Assembly: GCA_016744595.1 (NCBI GenBank) | Contig: JADGEB010000014.1 | Location: forward strand, 1-64,000 | Direction of reading: 5' to 3' | From: Desulfuromusa sp. | GTDB lineage: Bacteria; Desulfobacterota; Desulfuromonadia; Desulfuromonadales; Geopsychrobacteraceae | Length of the DNA: 64,000 nucleotides | Part shown: piece after piece, positions 43,686-52,562 of the stretch | Numbering within the stretch: the stretch's first letter is position 1 | Layout: each line of letters starts with the position of its first letter | Program-made: the position numbers and the translations under genes | The notes under the pieces: generated by a model | The model's input: only the letters and a program-made list of their open reading frames with translations | Told to the model about the DNA's origin: nothing | The model's database searches: none

Positions 43686-43699
43686 GGGCACTAGTGCCC
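43686..43699 (-). promoter_or_regulatory. Short perfect hairpin in the panB leader
   Basis: GGGCA-CTAG-TGCCC between the pan-like hairpins and panB. It may be part of the regulatory fold. There is no U-tract after it. Confidence 0.4.
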
Positions 43700-43719
43700 C
43701 GTGTCAAACAAATCACCTT

Positions 43720-43800
43720 CCGTCCCAGTCCGTAGATCCAGGCGGTATTTAAGTCTTCCGTAATAACAGTTTGGGTGACTCCGGTACCTGTCCCGGGTCA
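43720..43800 (-). ncRNA. Tandem hairpins resembling the pan RNA motif, leader of panB-panC-panP
   Basis: Hairpin 1 (43776-43800): UGAC and GUCA plus CCGG and CCGG pair around GACAGGUA with a single bulged A on the 3' side. Hairpin 2 (43720-43745): CCGCC pairs with GG-A-CGG, again with one bulged A on the 3' side, then three further pairs. The published pan motif (Weinberg and colleagues 2010) is described as one or two stem-loops with conserved bulged A residues in leaders of pan operons, including in deltaproteobacteria. A TATGAT -10-like box just upstream would start the RNA near hairpin 1. I compared with the description, not with the covariance model. Confidence 0.65.
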
Positions 43801-43904
43801 ACTATCATATTCAGAAAACGAAATGGATATAACACAGTTATTTTTTTGTGTCCATCCAGAAACACACATATTTTCAGAGAAAAAGTCTGGGGGCGAATTC
43901 AAAC

Positions 43905-43931
43905 AAAAAAGGGGCGGGATTTACCCGCCCC
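43905..43931 (-). terminator. Intrinsic terminator of gdh
   Basis: On the minus strand GGGGCGGG pairs with CCCGCCCC around a 5-base loop and is followed by six T. It ends the gdh transcript. The bases between it and the pan leader show nothing else. Confidence 0.93.
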
Positions 43932-43963
43932 AAATCAATTAAGCTAACAACATTACATCAATT

Positions 43964-46900
43964 TCATACTGACAATAAACTTTCTAGAGATCGCAGCAAA
44001 ACGGTGAACGGATGAAAGTTGCGAGGTGTTTCACTGATTAAAGACTGTCGCAATCCTTCAAATGTCCGCATTTTTTGCCGCCGTTGAGAAAAATATTTCT
44101 GCGGGCGATCAACAGACTCAAATGCGACTTGCTGTACGAGTTTTACATTAACAGCATGAAGCGAGCTAAGTAGTGACTCACGAGCACGGCGATCCCAACT
44201 ATCCAACACCGAAACATTCTCCAGTGATTCATAAATAGCCACACTATTAATTTTTTCCTCAACCAGAACCTTTACCTGTGCTAGTTGTTCAAGGTTCTGA
44301 CCTGACGATTCAACCATACAAATCAGTGGCAAGAAATCAACTAAGAAATCGAGTACAGCATACTTATAGGAAACGTCTTTACTTAAGCCTTCTGCCTGCA
44401 GTTGCACCTGCAACTGCTTACATTCTTGCCAAGAATCATCAGGTAAAACTTTAGGCAGCAGTTCTGCATATTGCTGCAATTGTTGGCTGATCCGCTTCAA
44501 ATCCTGTTCTGAGGTTGGAATAGCCATATTGTTACTTAAAGCATAAGAGCAAAATGAACTAAGGACATCTTCAAGCTTCAGCAATAGTGTATATTGCCGA
44601 TTTGCAGTCATCTTATTGTCTAGAGCAAACACTGCCTGTCGGAGTTCAGATCCAGTGAGCAAATTATCAAAAATAAGATAGGCATTCGCAACATCAACTT
44701 GCGAAGAACCAGTCATGCGACTGATCGTCTGGAGGAAGGTACTACCCGCCTGGTCAATGACTCGATTGGTTAAAATGGTTGCAGAAATTTCTTTGGCCAA
44801 AGGATGGCGTGGTAATGAGTCACTGTAACGATCAATTGCCTGCTGTGGGAAATAATCAAAAAGAAGCTGTGATACGACCATATTGTCCGGCAAATCAGAA
44901 TCGAGTAAAGCTTTGAACAAGAACATTTTACTATAGGCCAGTAGAACCGAGAGTTCCGGGCGCAGCAGACGGCTTGGCTGGCGTAAAGAAACCTCCTTAC
45001 GGCTGGGCAAAAACTCTCCACGTCGATCAAGAAGTCCAGAACGACCTAAACGATCCATCAATTCCAGATACGGTTCTACATCATTATCACAACGGATTTC
45101 ATCTAATGAAAGAGAGAGCGTTTGGGTATAGTTGTTAGCAAGAACATCCTGACAAACGGTTTCTTCCATTTCTTCCAGAAAGGCATATCCTTCTTCTAGA
45201 TCCTTAACGTGTCCTTCCTGTCGCAGCAGTCGTAACAGAATTTTCAAATTGACTTCATGGTCAGAACTGTCAACACCGGCTGAATTATCGATTGCATCGG
45301 TATTGATATGACCACCATGCAAGGCGTATTCAATTCTCCCTAACTGTGTCAAGCCGAGGTTTCCACCTTCACCAACAACCTTGGCTCGCAACTCAGTAGC
45401 GTCGATACGAACTGCGTCGTTGGCGCGGTCGCCAGCATCCTCATTACTTTGTGTTGACGCCTTAACGTAGGTTCCAATACCACCATTCCAGAGGAGATCA
45501 ACCTCAGATGTCAGTAACAATTTAATCAGACCAGGAACATCAATACTCCCCTGCCGAACTCCGAGCCACTCAGCAACCTGCGCTGAAATCGGAATTTCTT
45601 TCAATTGTCGAGAGAAGACACCGCCACCTTCAGAAATGAGGCTTTTGCCATAATCCTCCCAGCTGGAACGGGGAAGCTTAAACATTCGCTCTCGTTCGAC
45701 ATATGACTTTTCTGGGTCAGGATTTGGATCAAGGAAAATATGGCGATGATCAAATGCCGCAAAAAGTTTAATTTTTCGTGACAACAACATCCCATTACCG
45801 AACACGTCACCACTCATATCACCAACACCAACTACGGTAAAATCTTTAGTCTGAATATCATGATCCATTTCACGGAACAAGCGCTTGACACTTTCCCAAG
45901 CTCCGCGTGCGGTAATTCCCAGTTTTTTATGATCGTAACCATGTGAACCACCACTGGCAAAAGCGTCACCAAGCCAGAAATCATACGACTCACTGACAGC
46001 ATTTGCAGTGTCGGGTAAGTGGGCAGTTCCTTTGTCAGCTGCAACAACCAAATAGGGATCGAGATCATCGTAAGTAATAATTCCAGCGGGTTGAACGATA
46101 TCATCGCCGACCCGATTATCAGTCAGATCAAGTAAACCGCGCATCAAAGTCTGATAGGCTTCCTTTACAATTTCACCCATTACTTCCCTATCAGAGCTGA
46201 AGTGTTTGGTAATAAACCCGCCTTTTGACCCTTCTGGAACAATCACTGCATTCTTCGTCATCTGTGCTTTAACCAATCCAAGGACTTCAGTTCTGAAATC
46301 ATCGGGTCGATCCGACCAACGAATACCGCCACGAGCGACTTTGCCCCCGCGCAGATGTAAACCTTCCATTTTTGCCGAGTGGACATACACTTCATAAAGT
46401 GGTCGTGGCGATGGCATATCGATGACACCGAGTGTATTGATTTTAAAAGAGAAGAAATAATCATCTTGCTGATAGCGGAGAAAGAAGTTTGTTCTGATGG
46501 TTGAATCAATCAGATTGAACAAGGTACGCAAGATTTTATCTTCATTCGGATCACTGACAACTTCTAGTGCCGTTACAAGTTCTTGACGAATCGGCGATAG
46601 AACTTCAAGCTCACGAGTCATCGCATCTGCAAACTTCGCGGATGGTTTGAAACGCCCCTCAAAATAACGATAAAGAAGATGTGTCACCTTGGCATTATTG
46701 ACCAATGCATCAGCAACACGTTTTTTGGAAAAAGGGCTCCCTAACTGAAAATAGTAGCTACGATAACCGCGAAATACATCAATTTCACGCCAGGAAAGTC
46801 CGGTCAGTGGTTGCAACCGATGCAAATAGTCATTTTCTACTTCCTTGTTTTGCAGTGCCAGCAAGGTGTCCAACAATAGAGGCTTGATCTGCTTAAACGG

Positions 46901-48730
46901 TAAACTGTTTTCCGCAGTAGGTTTAATAGCAAAACTTTTGATGAAAACCTGCTCAGAATCTACCTCAAGATCTGAATCAACTTCGTGAAGCACACAAAGA
47001 TCCAAATTTTGTAAAAACGGCATTAGATCATTCAGATAACTCCGTTTAAAGCTATAATACTGCAGCCGGTAATAATTATCCTCTTCATGAAAGGGGCCCC
47101 AAAGATCAAAGGAATCCTGCCTGTCGCGCAACAGTTGCTCAATATTAAACACATCCCGCACAGCAAAACGTGGATGAGTTCGGGTACGATAATCTTTATT
47201 AAACGCCTTGCTGTAGCGCTCCCAGGTTGAAAAAGAGTCCTCTGCAAAGTTTTTCTCAAGCAAGGCTCTGAACTTCAATTTCCAGGGCATTGTAATCCGG
47301 GTTAACCCCTGCTCCAATTGAACAAGATCAATCTTCACTTCTTTTTCTTGCAGCTGTAGATTTGCATGTAAACTCAGATAATCAGAGGCCATATGAATCA
47401 ATCTTGACTCAACAGAATCAGCCCGGAAATAACGCCTTAAGTAGATCTCCATCCGCTCAATATGTTCGGGGAGATAATAATCATTCGGCATAATCAACAT
47501 CAAGGTTAAAGCCGATTCAGAAGCACTTGGGGCAACAACTACTTTAATCCCTGCCTGACGATGCATCTGGGTAAAAGAACGCAGCATTCGCCGCAACTCA
47601 ACATCCCCCATCAGGAATAATTCAATTTTTGGAAAACTATTGATGATCTGTATCGCCTTGCGATAGTTGTGACTATGATGCGGGATTTTCAGTTGCTTCA
47701 GTACCGGCTCGATCCGTCGTTTCAGTGCCGGAATGGAGAAGGAACTTTCATCAGCACTTTTCTGAGTATAAAAACCCAAAAAACAATGTTCCCGATAACG
47801 ATCACCTGCCAGCTCTTCACGTAATCCGATATAAGTTAAGCGCTCAAACCGGTGTAAAGAACAGCGAAATTCGGTTTTTTCCAGGTCAACATTTTTGCCA
47901 TGTCCTAGCAGTGAAAAAACTTTCTCAGGAGTTAAAGTGACTGGTTGTGCTCCCTTATAAAATGCACCATCATAGAACGTATTCAGCCCTAATGACTTTT
48001 CAGTCTCTTCAAAAAACTCAGTTACAGCAGCACCCTTTTTATAGGTATAGCTGCGGGTTGTCATCGGGATGAAGTTTTCCTGTTGTAACCATTCATATAG
48101 ATCATGATATTGACTCAAGCTGTCTATTTTCTGAAGGTCAGCAATCTTCTGAAACATTTGCGGTCGATCTTTATAAATTGCAACAGCAGAAGAGATGATT
48201 GTTTCTATCGCCTGCTCCAAATCATCAATCATACGGGCTGGAAAACGTTCTAACTCCATCCAGACAAATGATTCCTGAGAAAGATCGTTGTCTCCCTCGC
48301 CTACCTGTCTCAGCGTACCATTTTCGCGTAAGACCGAAAGAATTGGATGACAAATAACTCGAAAGTGGAGCGAACGTCGGTGTAAGTATTCCTGAAGTGA
48401 GAAGAATATATGGTTTGCATCTGGAGCGTTGGTAAAAAGATAATAATGACCGGGTCTTTCTTGTGCCTGTAATTTAACCTTGATCTCGTCGGTGCTACGC
48501 TGAGAGAGAAATTCACTTGCCTGAAGTAGATTTTCGATCAACTCCGGCAAAGAAAGTGGAGATAAGAAGTTCTCCGGTATTTCTAAACGCAAAATATTTG
48601 CCAAATCCAGATAAGCAGATAAACCTGCTGTCTGACCCTGACGGATCAACTCCTGTTCAATTGTTTCACGTTGATAGAGTTGATCTCGCTCCTCTGACGT
48701 TCGACCACCACGGGCCACAGTCACTTTCAT
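43964..48730 (-). CDS. gdhB: NAD-specific glutamate dehydrogenase, large (about 180 kDa) class
   Basis: 1588 residues, matching the very long bacterial NAD-GDH family. It interconverts glutamate and 2-oxoglutarate plus ammonium, mainly in catabolism. The N-terminal half carries ACT-like regulatory domains. The catalytic domain begins near residue 790: H-L-R-G-G-K-V-A-R-G-G-I-R-W-S-D-R contains substrate contacts and V-P-E-G-S-K-G-G-F the active-site Lys. V-G-V-G-D-M-S-G-D-V-F-G-N-G-M (about 985) is the nucleotide-binding turn. A long helical C-terminus follows. It appears monocistronic with its own terminator. Confidence 0.95.
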   Translation of the reverse strand: MKVTVARGGRTSEERDQLYQRETIEQELIRQGQTAGLSAYLDLANILRLEIPENFLSPLSLPELIENLLQASEFLSQRSTDEIKVKLQAQERPGHYYLFTNAPDANHIFFSLQEYLHRRSLHFRVICHPILSVLRENGTLRQVGEGDNDLSQESFVWMELERFPARMIDDLEQAIETIISSAVAIYKDRPQMFQKIADLQKIDSLSQYHDLYEWLQQENFIPMTTRSYTYKKGAAVTEFFEETEKSLGLNTFYDGAFYKGAQPVTLTPEKVFSLLGHGKNVDLEKTEFRCSLHRFERLTYIGLREELAGDRYREHCFLGFYTQKSADESSFSIPALKRRIEPVLKQLKIPHHSHNYRKAIQIINSFPKIELFLMGDVELRRMLRSFTQMHRQAGIKVVVAPSASESALTLMLIMPNDYYLPEHIERMEIYLRRYFRADSVESRLIHMASDYLSLHANLQLQEKEVKIDLVQLEQGLTRITMPWKLKFRALLEKNFAEDSFSTWERYSKAFNKDYRTRTHPRFAVRDVFNIEQLLRDRQDSFDLWGPFHEEDNYYRLQYYSFKRSYLNDLMPFLQNLDLCVLHEVDSDLEVDSEQVFIKSFAIKPTAENSLPFKQIKPLLLDTLLALQNKEVENDYLHRLQPLTGLSWREIDVFRGYRSYYFQLGSPFSKKRVADALVNNAKVTHLLYRYFEGRFKPSAKFADAMTRELEVLSPIRQELVTALEVVSDPNEDKILRTLFNLIDSTIRTNFFLRYQQDDYFFSFKINTLGVIDMPSPRPLYEVYVHSAKMEGLHLRGGKVARGGIRWSDRPDDFRTEVLGLVKAQMTKNAVIVPEGSKGGFITKHFSSDREVMGEIVKEAYQTLMRGLLDLTDNRVGDDIVQPAGIITYDDLDPYLVVAADKGTAHLPDTANAVSESYDFWLGDAFASGGSHGYDHKKLGITARGAWESVKRLFREMDHDIQTKDFTVVGVGDMSGDVFGNGMLLSRKIKLFAAFDHRHIFLDPNPDPEKSYVERERMFKLPRSSWEDYGKSLISEGGGVFSRQLKEIPISAQVAEWLGVRQGSIDVPGLIKLLLTSEVDLLWNGGIGTYVKASTQSNEDAGDRANDAVRIDATELRAKVVGEGGNLGLTQLGRIEYALHGGHINTDAIDNSAGVDSSDHEVNLKILLRLLRQEGHVKDLEEGYAFLEEMEETVCQDVLANNYTQTLSLSLDEIRCDNDVEPYLELMDRLGRSGLLDRRGEFLPSRKEVSLRQPSRLLRPELSVLLAYSKMFLFKALLDSDLPDNMVVSQLLFDYFPQQAIDRYSDSLPRHPLAKEISATILTNRVIDQAGSTFLQTISRMTGSSQVDVANAYLIFDNLLTGSELRQAVFALDNKMTANRQYTLLLKLEDVLSSFCSYALSNNMAIPTSEQDLKRISQQLQQYAELLPKVLPDDSWQECKQLQVQLQAEGLSKDVSYKYAVLDFLVDFLPLICMVESSGQNLEQLAQVKVLVEEKINSVAIYESLENVSVLDSWDRRARESLLSSLHAVNVKLVQQVAFESVDRPQKYFSQRRQKMRTFEGLRQSLISETPRNFHPFTVLLRSLESLLSV

Positions 48731-48861
48731 GTTTGTCTCCCTAATTCACCAAAAAGGGGCATTAATTCGTACTCAACCAGGGACAGAATTATCTATGGCA
48801 GCACAGCAAAAGAATAAACCAGAGATTCCCACTTTTCAAGAGTATTTTATAAAATTTTAAT

Positions 48862-49650
48862 TTATTTTTTTAAAAAATATTTGGTGAGATCAGAGAAATT
48901 CTGTAGTGCAAGTGTCTCACCTCTACAGCCGGGAGAAACCCCCGCCTGCTCAAGTGAATAATCGATACTTTCAGCAGAAAAACCACTGGCTAAAAGACTA
49001 TTACGCAAGGTTTTACGTCGTTGGGTAAAAGCTCCTTTAACAACTATCTTAAACAAACCTTCGTCCATTGGATCAACTCGAGGATTTAGCAGCGGTTGAA
49101 AATTGAGGACAATTGAATCAACTTTAGGTGGAGGAGTAAATGCCCCCGGTTTAACCAGGGTCACTTTTTTAACATCGTACCAAAGCTGACAAAGAACAGA
49201 GAGAATTCCATAGTCTTTTCCACCGGGGGTGGCGACCAGGCGCTCCCCTACTTCACGCTGAAACATCAATACCATCTGCTGAAATAAATCACGATGTTCA
49301 ATAAGGCGAAAAACAATTTGACTGGAAATGTTGTAGGGAAGGTTAGCAACTAAAGTATAGGGTGGCTGCGTGAAAAGATCCCGCCAAGGCAATTTAAGGA
49401 CGTCACCTGAGTGTACGGTTAAACGCGGATCGTTGCGTGCCTCTAACCGTTCTATCAAATCCCTATCAATTTCCATGACCTGAACATGGGCAGCACGGGG
49501 CAACAATTGATCAGTCAAAACACCAAGACCAGGGCCGATCTCGATGACTGGCTTTTGTAAGTCGAGACGTGCAGCAGTTACAATTTTATCAATAACGGCT
49601 CGATCATGCAGAAAGTGTTGGCCAAAGCGCTTTTTAGTCCGATAAGTCAT
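48862..49650 (-). CDS. ksgA: 16S rRNA adenine dimethyltransferase KsgA
   Basis: 262 residues from ATG 49650 (reading M-T-Y-R-T-K-K-R-F-G-Q-H-F-L); the upstream open frame lies within the preceding gene. It dimethylates the two adenines in helix 45. SAM motif I is I-E-I-G-P-G-L-G-V-L-T, then M-E-I-D-R-D, and the catalytic motif IV is N-L-P-Y-N-I-S. The C-terminal domain has F-T-Q-R-R-K-T-L-R-N-S-L. The start overlaps the end of the DUF2062 gene by 17 bases, so the two are coupled. No strong ribosome site is seen. Confidence 0.95.
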   Translation of the reverse strand: MTYRTKKRFGQHFLHDRAVIDKIVTAARLDLQKPVIEIGPGLGVLTDQLLPRAAHVQVMEIDRDLIERLEARNDPRLTVHSGDVLKLPWRDLFTQPPYTLVANLPYNISSQIVFRLIEHRDLFQQMVLMFQREVGERLVATPGGKDYGILSVLCQLWYDVKKVTLVKPGAFTPPPKVDSIVLNFQPLLNPRVDPMDEGLFKIVVKGAFTQRRKTLRNSLLASGFSAESIDYSLEQAGVSPGCRGETLALQNFSDLTKYFLKK

Positions 49651-50140
49651 TTTTCTTATACTTTCTGGAAATAATATTTCGCGGCCAACGTGGTATCTTC
49701 CATTGCCGCAAGCTGGGAACAAAACGAACCATCATCGAATAACCAATAATCGCAGCCGGAATTCCCAGGACCAGACTACCGAGTAACATGGGAGCCCCAA
49801 CTTGAACCCCCATCTCCCAGTTAAATTCATATTTAAATTGAGCTAAGCCGAGAGGAGGAAATCCCAGCAACATCCGACCAATTTGATATTCCAGACCATA
49901 GATCAAAGGAGCGGTCAAAGGATTAGTGATCCAAACACCAACAAAAGTTGCAATTTTGTTCTGACGCAGTAAAAAAGCAAAAAAAATGGCCAGGAAAATC
50001 TGTGCACCAAAAGTCGGTGAAAAGCCGATAAAAATGCCAAGAGCCATGCCGCGGCCTACAGCATCAGGTTCAGAACGAAGTCGCGCCAAGCGGATTATAT
50101 TCAACTTAAACTGTCTGAAAAAACCCCAGCGACGCCACAT
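49634..50140 (-). CDS. DUF2062 family membrane protein
   Basis: 168 residues. The DUF2062 signature is present: A-V-G-R-G-M-A-L-G-I-F-I-G-F-S-P-T-F-G-A-Q followed by W-I-T-N-P-L-T-A-P-L-I-Y. There are three to four hydrophobic segments, a basic N-terminus and a basic C-terminal tail. Function is not established; members are often near cell-envelope or rRNA-modification genes. It lies 12 bases downstream of tsaD and overlaps ksgA. Confidence 0.85.
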   Translation of the reverse strand: MWRRWGFFRQFKLNIIRLARLRSEPDAVGRGMALGIFIGFSPTFGAQIFLAIFFAFLLRQNKIATFVGVWITNPLTAPLIYGLEYQIGRMLLGFPPLGLAQFKYEFNWEMGVQVGAPMLLGSLVLGIPAAIIGYSMMVRFVPSLRQWKIPRWPRNIISRKYKKNDLSD

Positions 50141-50152
50141 AAAGACTCTACT

Positions 50153-51169
50153 CTACTTGCAACAAACCTGTTCCAACGGCCAGTTGGAAACAGCATTCAA
50201 ATCAAGGGAAGACGAAAGTCCCTTCGATAAATAATAATCACCAGCGACAGCCAACATAGCAGCATTATCGGCACAAAGAAGTGGCGAAGGAAAGAACACT
50301 TCTAAAACTGAAAGTGCAGACAACTCCGCAAACCTTTTTCTTAAACCAGAATTGCAGGCAACTCCACCAGCGACAACAATACGACTTAAACCTTCTGATT
50401 CAGCAGCACGTATTGCTTTCTGCGTAACAACATCAACAACAGCAGTCTGGAAAGCACAGGAAATCTGACTAATTTGAGCGTCATCTAGAGGCTCTTCAAG
50501 GCGGTGCAAATAGTTCAAAACTGATGTTTTCACCCCGGAAAAGCTGAAATTAAAATTATTTTTTTTCAACATCGGCCGGGGAAAAACAATTCCGCCATCA
50601 TCACCGGAACTAGCCAATTTATCGATAATTGGGCCTCCCGGATATCCGAGACCCAACATTTTAGCAACTTTATCAAAAGCTTCACCTGCCGCATCATCAA
50701 CAGTTCGTCCAAGTAAGCGGTAACGACCGATTCCGTCAACACGAAACAAATGGGTGTGCCCCCCTGAAACAGCAACAGCAAGAAAAGGATATTCTACTTT
50801 TTCTTCTAATTGGATCGCCTGAATATGACCCTCAATATGATGAACACCAATTAACGGGATATTCAAGGCGTATGCATACGCCTTGGCAAACGAAACCCCC
50901 ACCAGAAGAGCGCCAACCAAACCCGGCCCACGCGTGACCACAACCCCTTCCAAATCGCTTTGTTTAACACCTGCGGTACTTAGTGCTTCTTCAACCAAAG
51001 GATTAATTACTTCAAGATGGCGCCGTGATGCCAACTCTGGCACGACCCCACCGTAAACAGCATGCAGATCAACCTGAGAAGCGATCAAATTGGACAATAC
51101 ATGTTGACCGTCACGGACAACCGCAGCTGCCGTTTCGTCACATGAGCTTTCAAGAGCAAGTAACAACAT
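50153..51169 (-). CDS. tsaD: tRNA N6-adenosine threonylcarbamoyltransferase TsaD
   Basis: 338 residues. It transfers threonylcarbamoyl to A37 of ANN-decoding tRNAs. The ASKHA fold shows A-L-E-S-S-C-D-E-T-A at the N-terminus, the metal-binding H-H-I-E-G-H (about 110), V-S-G-G-H-T-H, V-D-D-A-A-G-E-A-F-D-K and V-V-A-G-G-V-A-C-N-S-G-L-R. All key residues are intact. Partners TsaB, TsaC and TsaE are not in the window. It is upstream of DUF2062-ksgA in the same direction. Confidence 0.97.
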   Translation of the reverse strand: MLLLALESSCDETAAAVVRDGQHVLSNLIASQVDLHAVYGGVVPELASRRHLEVINPLVEEALSTAGVKQSDLEGVVVTRGPGLVGALLVGVSFAKAYAYALNIPLIGVHHIEGHIQAIQLEEKVEYPFLAVAVSGGHTHLFRVDGIGRYRLLGRTVDDAAGEAFDKVAKMLGLGYPGGPIIDKLASSGDDGGIVFPRPMLKKNNFNFSFSGVKTSVLNYLHRLEEPLDDAQISQISCAFQTAVVDVVTQKAIRAAESEGLSRIVVAGGVACNSGLRKRFAELSALSVLEVFFPSPLLCADNAAMLAVAGDYYLSKGLSSSLDLNAVSNWPLEQVCCK

Positions 51170-51207
51170 AAATAATCATCATATCGGTTAAAGAGAATAG
51201 CGCAGCA

Positions 51208-52524
51208 TTAAAGCAGGTTTGCTGCAAGCTCAGCAAGCAAAGAACGTTCACCCTTACTCAGGGTCGTATGTCCGGTTATCTCCTGCCCTTTCAGACGTTC
51301 AACAGAAAACGACAAACCGTTACTGGCAGAATCCACATAGGGGTTGTCAATCTGATACGGATCGCCAGTGAGGACTATCTTTGTCCCTTCACCAGCCCGG
51401 GTAATAATTGTTTTAATTTCGTGAGGGGTCAGATTTTGTGCCTCATCGACAATCATATATTGCTTTGGAATTGAACGACCACGAATGTAGGTCAGAGGTT
51501 CTATCTCCATCAAGCCAAGATCAATCAGCTCCCGATAACCACGTTTTCGATTTCCCCCCTCATCATACGATGACAATAACAGCTCAACATTATCAAAGAT
51601 CGGTTGCATCCAGGGAGCAAGTTTATCCTCAATATCTCCCGGTAAAAAACCTAGATCGCGCCCCATAGGATAAACTGGTCGTGAAACAAGCAACCTGTTG
51701 TAGGCGCTTTCATCAGCCGTTTTCACCAAGCCCGCAGCAATTGCCAGAAGGGTTTTCCCTGTCCCAGCCTTACCAACCAGGGAAACCAGTTGAATTTCAT
51801 CATTAAGAAGGAGGTCAAATGCAAATTGCTGCTCACGATTTCGAGGATGTATCCCCCAAATCCCTTCTTTTTGAACTTTGATTAAACCGACAACTGACTT
51901 TTTAATTTTGTCATAGCGACCAATTGCTGTGTGAGACGGGTTGGTATCATCGATTAAGGTGAAACCCTGATTTGCAAAATAATCACCCTCAAGCTTCAAG
52001 TAGCCCTGATCAAAAAATTGGTCTATCTGCTCTTTGGACAAAAACAATTCACTAGAGCCGGTATAGAGGTCTTCAATCGGAACCTTGTCACTCTGATAAT
52101 CTTCTGCATAGAGACCAATAGTATCCGCTTTAATTCGCAGATTAATATCTTTAGTAACGAAAAAAACAGTCCCTTGTGGGAGGCTTTCTTGCAGATCTTG
52201 GGCAACGGCAAGAATTCGGTTATCGCCTTGATCATTTCTTAGTTCTGGGGGTAACTTAAGTAGAAATTCCTGTTTATAGATTGCGACTTTAAGTATTCCT
52301 CCATTATCCAATGGAACACCATCGACCAATTTTGCCTGAAAACGAAATTCATCAATCATGCGTGAAATCTGACGCGCATTACGCCCTGTTTCACTTTGAT
52401 CTTTCTTGAACCGATCAATCTCTTCAATTACGGTTAAGGGCAGTATCACTGTATTATCGGAGAATTTAAATATTGCCTGCGGATCATGCAGTAGAACATT
52501 CGTATCAAGAATATAATTTTTCAT
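51208..52524 (-). CDS. PIN-PhoH family ATPase (PhoH2/YlaK type)
   Basis: 438 residues. An N-terminal PIN nuclease domain begins Y-I-L-D-T-N-V-L-L-H-D-P (catalytic Asp) and includes D-Q-G-D-N-R-I-L. The C-terminal PhoH helicase/ATPase has Walker A V-G-K-A-G-T-G-K-T-L and Walker B I-V-D-E-A-Q-N-L-T, and L-T-G-D-P-Y-Q-I-D-N-P-Y. PhoH2 proteins are described as sequence-dependent RNA helicase/RNases. It starts with ATG at 52524, 38 bases downstream of the aminotransferase gene. Confidence 0.93.
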   Translation of the reverse strand: MKNYILDTNVLLHDPQAIFKFSDNTVILPLTVIEEIDRFKKDQSETGRNARQISRMIDEFRFQAKLVDGVPLDNGGILKVAIYKQEFLLKLPPELRNDQGDNRILAVAQDLQESLPQGTVFFVTKDINLRIKADTIGLYAEDYQSDKVPIEDLYTGSSELFLSKEQIDQFFDQGYLKLEGDYFANQGFTLIDDTNPSHTAIGRYDKIKKSVVGLIKVQKEGIWGIHPRNREQQFAFDLLLNDEIQLVSLVGKAGTGKTLLAIAAGLVKTADESAYNRLLVSRPVYPMGRDLGFLPGDIEDKLAPWMQPIFDNVELLLSSYDEGGNRKRGYRELIDLGLMEIEPLTYIRGRSIPKQYMIVDEAQNLTPHEIKTIITRAGEGTKIVLTGDPYQIDNPYVDSASNGLSFSVERLKGQEITGHTTLSKGERSLLAELAANLL

Positions 52525-52562
52525 CAGATGTAATCCTTGCTAAGAATTGATAGCAAAAAAGT

